A stretch of 7,708 bases of DNA, from positions 1 through 7,708 of the forward strand of contig CASRZP010000066.1 in NCBI GenBank assembly GCA_949440065.1, written 5' to 3'. Position numbers and translations under genes: made by a program. Below the pieces are notes generated by a model. The model had not been told where the DNA came from. It worked only from the letters and a program-made list of their open reading frames with translations, and ran no database searches. Source of the DNA: an uncultured Bacilli bacterium (GTDB lineage Bacteria > Bacillota_I > Bacilli_A > RF39 > UBA660). The first letter of the stretch is position 1. Each line of letters opens with the position of its first letter. This document shows, in pieces, positions 5,668 through 7,708 of this stretch.

Positions 5668-6478
5668 GAAAAACTGGCTATTTATTTTTACTTTACTAAT
5701 GACTATCCTTTGTTTTTTTAGTAATCTTTACCTTTTAGCAATGCAATTATATCAAGTAGACAATATTACCATAACTATATTAAAAATAATCTTTTTCCTT
5801 TTCTATTTTAGTATTGCTATTTTATCGATATATAAAAAAGTACGAATAAAAAAGCAGTGTAACATCATTTACCTTATTTTACTAATCCTTTTACTAGGAC
5901 AAACGATTTATCAAACCAAAATAGAAAAAATCATCATCATTGGTAATGGAATAGAGCAAAAGATAGAAAAAGTTTATTTTATAGAAAATAATAGTGAATA
6001 TTATTCTTATATGAATTACTATCCCGTTTTAATACAAGTAGGAAAAAAACAATATAGTTTTTTAGAATTTGAAAATCTGAAAAAAGAAAAACGACCATTT
6101 TTAATTCGTCATTTTCACTTACAAAAACGAAATAGAATCAAAAAAATTAAAGTGAATTTAGCCAATACATTAGAACCTACTTATATAAAAACCATATTTG
6201 ATACAGAGTATTATTACTATGGAATTAAAGATATTACTTTATATGATGATAATAAAATTTATCATATGAAAGATGAAAATTATCCACTAGGAATAAAATA
6301 CCAAATGGTGATTAAAGATATTGATAACCAATTTCATGCTTATTATTTAGGAGAACACTATCATATCATAGAATGTTTTACTAAAGGATATAGTTATGCT
6401 AGAGCGTATTTGATTCCTTTGACAATGGAAGTTGTGTCCTTAAATGATTTTTGTGATGAAATTCATAATAATCAATAA
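5660..6478 (+). CDS. Unrecognised three-helix membrane protein with a ~190-residue C-terminal domain
   Basis: A 272-residue protein of unknown family. Three hydrophobic helices are visible at about 6-29, 38-58 and 68-84, separated by short loops, the second of which is basic (YKKVRIKKQ, 58-66). A C-terminal domain from about residue 88 has alternating beta-like strands and many tyrosines (for example EYYSYMNYYP and EYYYYGIKDITLYDD). By the positive-inside rule the KKVRIKK loop is cytoplasmic, so the C-terminal domain would be external. The start codon lies within the last codons of the preceding gene (8-bp overlap), after a GGTGG-rich site, implying translational coupling. No terminator follows, and the next gene begins 50 nt downstream. 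The topology is inferred by eye. Confidence 0.8.
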   Translation: MNKKNWLFIFTLLMTILCFFSNLYLLAMQLYQVDNITITILKIIFFLFYFSIAILSIYKKVRIKKQCNIIYLILLILLLGQTIYQTKIEKIIIIGNGIEQKIEKVYFIENNSEYYSYMNYYPVLIQVGKKQYSFLEFENLKKEKRPFLIRHFHLQKRNRIKKIKVNLANTLEPTYIKTIFDTEYYYYGIKDITLYDDNKIYHMKDENYPLGIKYQMVIKDIDNQFHAYYLGEHYHIIECFTKGYSYARAYLIPLTMEVVSLNDFCDEIHNNQ

Positions 6479-6494
6479 AAAAATCGTATAAAAT
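6462..6494 (+). promoter_or_regulatory. Weak candidate promoter for the helical-protein gene, overlapped by a palindrome
   Basis: TATAAA at 6487-6492 could be a -10 box, with only a poor -35 (TTCATA, 6462-6467) 19 bp upstream and inside the previous gene. A 17-bp perfect dyad (TAAAATAA C TTATTTTA, 6489-6505) overlaps the -10 and could be an operator. Both are tentative in such AT-rich DNA. Confidence 0.25.
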
Positions 6495-6528
6495 AACTTA
6501 TTTTACTCATCCTAAAAATGGTGATAAA

Positions 6529-6966
6529 ATGAAAGAAGATTTTGAATTGGCTGAACACATATTAAAGAACAGTGAGATGAGTGTTTTTACCTTAAATGAA
6601 GTATTAGATAGACTAAAAGATAAAGATAACAAAATAAAAGATGCGATTGAAAATATCCTAACTACTTATTCCAAATTTCAAAAAGAAGCCAAAACAATTT
6701 TAGAAAAGGAACATCAAGAAATAGATACTACTTCTATTGGTGCTAAAATGATGGCTAAAATGGGAATTAAAAAAGAGGTAAAATGTGATAATAGTGATGC
6801 TAGTATTGCATCCATGTTAATTGAAGGAATTACCATGGGAAGTGTAGACATGACAAAAAAGATACATTCTTATCAAGAAAACGTCGACAAAAAAACATTA
6901 ATCTTAGCGAAAGACTTCTTAAAATTTCAAGAAGAAGCAATAGAAAAATTAAAAAAATTTTTATAA
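6529..6966 (+). CDS. Small all-helical protein, possible four-helix bundle
   Basis: A 145-residue protein with no signal peptide and no membrane helix, so probably cytosolic. Long amphipathic, charged helices are evident at about 3-15, 22-62, 90-115 and 121-144, with a Met/Gly-rich hinge (GAKMMAKMGIKKEVKC, 71-86). The segment ASIASMLIEGITMGSVDMTK (91-110) is small-residue-rich, as in tightly packed bundles. The spacing recalls ferritin-like or DUF2383-type four-helix proteins, but I cannot identify a convincing ExxH metal-binding set, so metal binding is not claimed. The ATG has GGTGA 4 nt upstream; the 12 bases GGTGATAAAATG are identical to those at the pilin-like gene. It starts 50 nt after the membrane-protein pair and ends in a strong terminator before dnaI. 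Confidence 0.8.
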   Translation: MKEDFELAEHILKNSEMSVFTLNEVLDRLKDKDNKIKDAIENILTTYSKFQKEAKTILEKEHQEIDTTSIGAKMMAKMGIKKEVKCDNSDASIASMLIEGITMGSVDMTKKIHSYQENVDKKTLILAKDFLKFQEEAIEKLKKFL

Positions 6967-6997
6967 GAAACAGGATTTAAAAAAATCTTGTTTTTTT
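6966..6997 (+). terminator. Intrinsic terminator before dnaI
   Basis: AAACAGGATT (6968-6977) pairs fully, with one G-U, with AATCTTGTTT (6984-6993) around a 6-nt loop, and a T-run follows to 6997. It begins at the stop codon of the helical-protein gene and separates it from dnaI. Confidence 0.8.
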
Positions 6998-7008
6998 CTT
7001 GCTAACTA

Positions 7009-7038
7009 TCGACAATTTTTTCTTTTTTGTGATAAAAT
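7009..7038 (+). promoter_or_regulatory. Candidate promoter of dnaI
   Basis: TCGACA (7009-7014, five of six to TTGACA) and TAAAAT (7033-7038) are separated by 18 bp in T-rich DNA. Transcription would start near 7045, leaving a ~28-nt leader with GGGGGTGA (7061-7068). Confidence 0.5.
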
Positions 7039-7072
7039 TTTATTAGCAATAAATAACAACGGGGGTGAAATG

Positions 7073-7708
7073 ATGCCAACGGCACAAGATTTATTTAAAT
7101 TATCCAAAAAAGATAAAAATCAATTAGAACAAAATTATATTACAGCATTACAAGATAGAGAATTTCATGAATTTGTTGATTCTTTAAACGTATCTAGTGA
7201 TATTCTAAAAAATTATACTTCTCTTTTACAAGATGTACTTAAAGAAAAACAAAATTGTAACCATTGTCCTTCACTAGAAAAGTGTCCTAATAAAGTAAAA
7301 GGATATGTTCAAGAAGTTATCGTTTTAGATAAAGGGCTAAATTTTTCCTATGTCAATTGTCCTTTAGAAAAAGAAAGACTAAAAAATAGTGCCCATCAAA
7401 AATGGATGATGATATATGATATGCCAAAAGAAATCAAAAAAGCTTCTTTCACCGACGTGTATAAGACAGCAAAAAATCGTCTTCCTATTTTAAAATACTT
7501 TAAAACCTTTCAAGAACATTATATGGATACGGATAAACCAAAGGGAGTTTATCTTCATGGTTCTTTTGGAAGTGGAAAAACATATTTAGTTGCTGCTTTA
7601 TTTAATGAACTAGCCAAAAAGGAAGTACGAAGTGCTATGGTGTATTTTCCTGAATTTTTAAGACAATTGAAAGCATCTTTCTCAACGGATTTTAAAGAAC
7701 GCTTTGAC
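7073..7708 (+). CDS. dnaI: DnaI primosomal helicase loader, N-terminal 212 residues (3' truncated)
   Basis: DnaI loads the replicative helicase DnaC onto DNA during initiation and restart in Bacillota. The visible 212 residues show both parts of the family. An N-terminal helicase-binding domain has Cys62-N-H-Cys65, Cys71 and Cys96, the cysteine set of its zinc-binding fold. The start of the AAA+ ATPase domain follows, with GVYLHGSFGSGKTYLVAAL at 158-176, whose Walker A is G163-S-F-G-S-G-K169-T170. Walker B, sensor and arginine-finger motifs lie beyond the window edge. The ATG at 7073 is preferred to the adjacent ATG at 7070 because GGTGA (7064-7068) is then 4 nt away, the spacing seen elsewhere here; 7070 would leave only 1 nt. 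dnaB/dnaD-type initiation genes, often upstream of dnaI, are absent; here it has its own promoter after a terminator. Confidence 0.92.
   Translation, partial: MPTAQDLFKLSKKDKNQLEQNYITALQDREFHEFVDSLNVSSDILKNYTSLLQDVLKEKQNCNHCPSLEKCPNKVKGYVQEVIVLDKGLNFSYVNCPLEKERLKNSAHQKWMMIYDMPKEIKKASFTDVYKTAKNRLPILKYFKTFQEHYMDTDKPKGVYLHGSFGSGKTYLVAALFNELAKKEVRSAMVYFPEFLRQLKASFSTDFKERFD

Overview
The window is AT-rich (about 30% GC by eye), with strong AGGAGGTGA-type ribosome binding sites, intrinsic terminators and the standard stop codons (TGG for Trp; TGA is not open in any long frame). A dnaI-type helicase loader and SipW/TasA-type secreted proteins point to a low-GC Bacillota, most like the gut Bacilli/RF39/Erysipelotrichia-type genomes. 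The lineage is an inference. All genes are on the plus strand.

Layout. 1-200: 3' end of an Rpn-family nuclease gene carrying a 12-bp tandem repeat, closed by a terminator. 277-816: a type IV pilin-like protein. 817-1065: an unusual leader with a candidate promoter, a G9 homopolymer, a 54-codon open frame and a terminator-like hairpin. 1066-3489: a very large exported protein with a TasA/camelysin-like N-terminus and two divergent copies of a ~300-residue domain. 3534-4259: a membrane-anchored DUF4163/DUF3298 protein. 4322-4861: a small TasA/camelysin-like protein with its own promoter and terminator. 4963-6478: two overlapping genes for unrecognised membrane proteins. 6529-6966: a small helical protein with a terminator. 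7073-end: the N-terminal part of DnaI.

The centre (277-4861) looks like a cell-surface module: a pilin-like protein, a large adhesin-like protein, a small matrix/fibre-like protein and a lipid-anchored or membrane-anchored sensor-like protein. The enzymes that would process them (SipW-type signal peptidase, prepilin peptidase) are not in the window.

The most interesting signal is the leader of the 807-residue surface protein. Its nine consecutive G residues are far outside the local composition. With exactly nine Gs a small frame reads through the terminator-like hairpin and stops inside the ribosome binding site of the surface gene. With eight or ten Gs that frame stops before the hairpin. 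This suggests a phase-variable switch acting by attenuation and/or translational coupling. The base-level facts are visible; the mechanism is a hypothesis.
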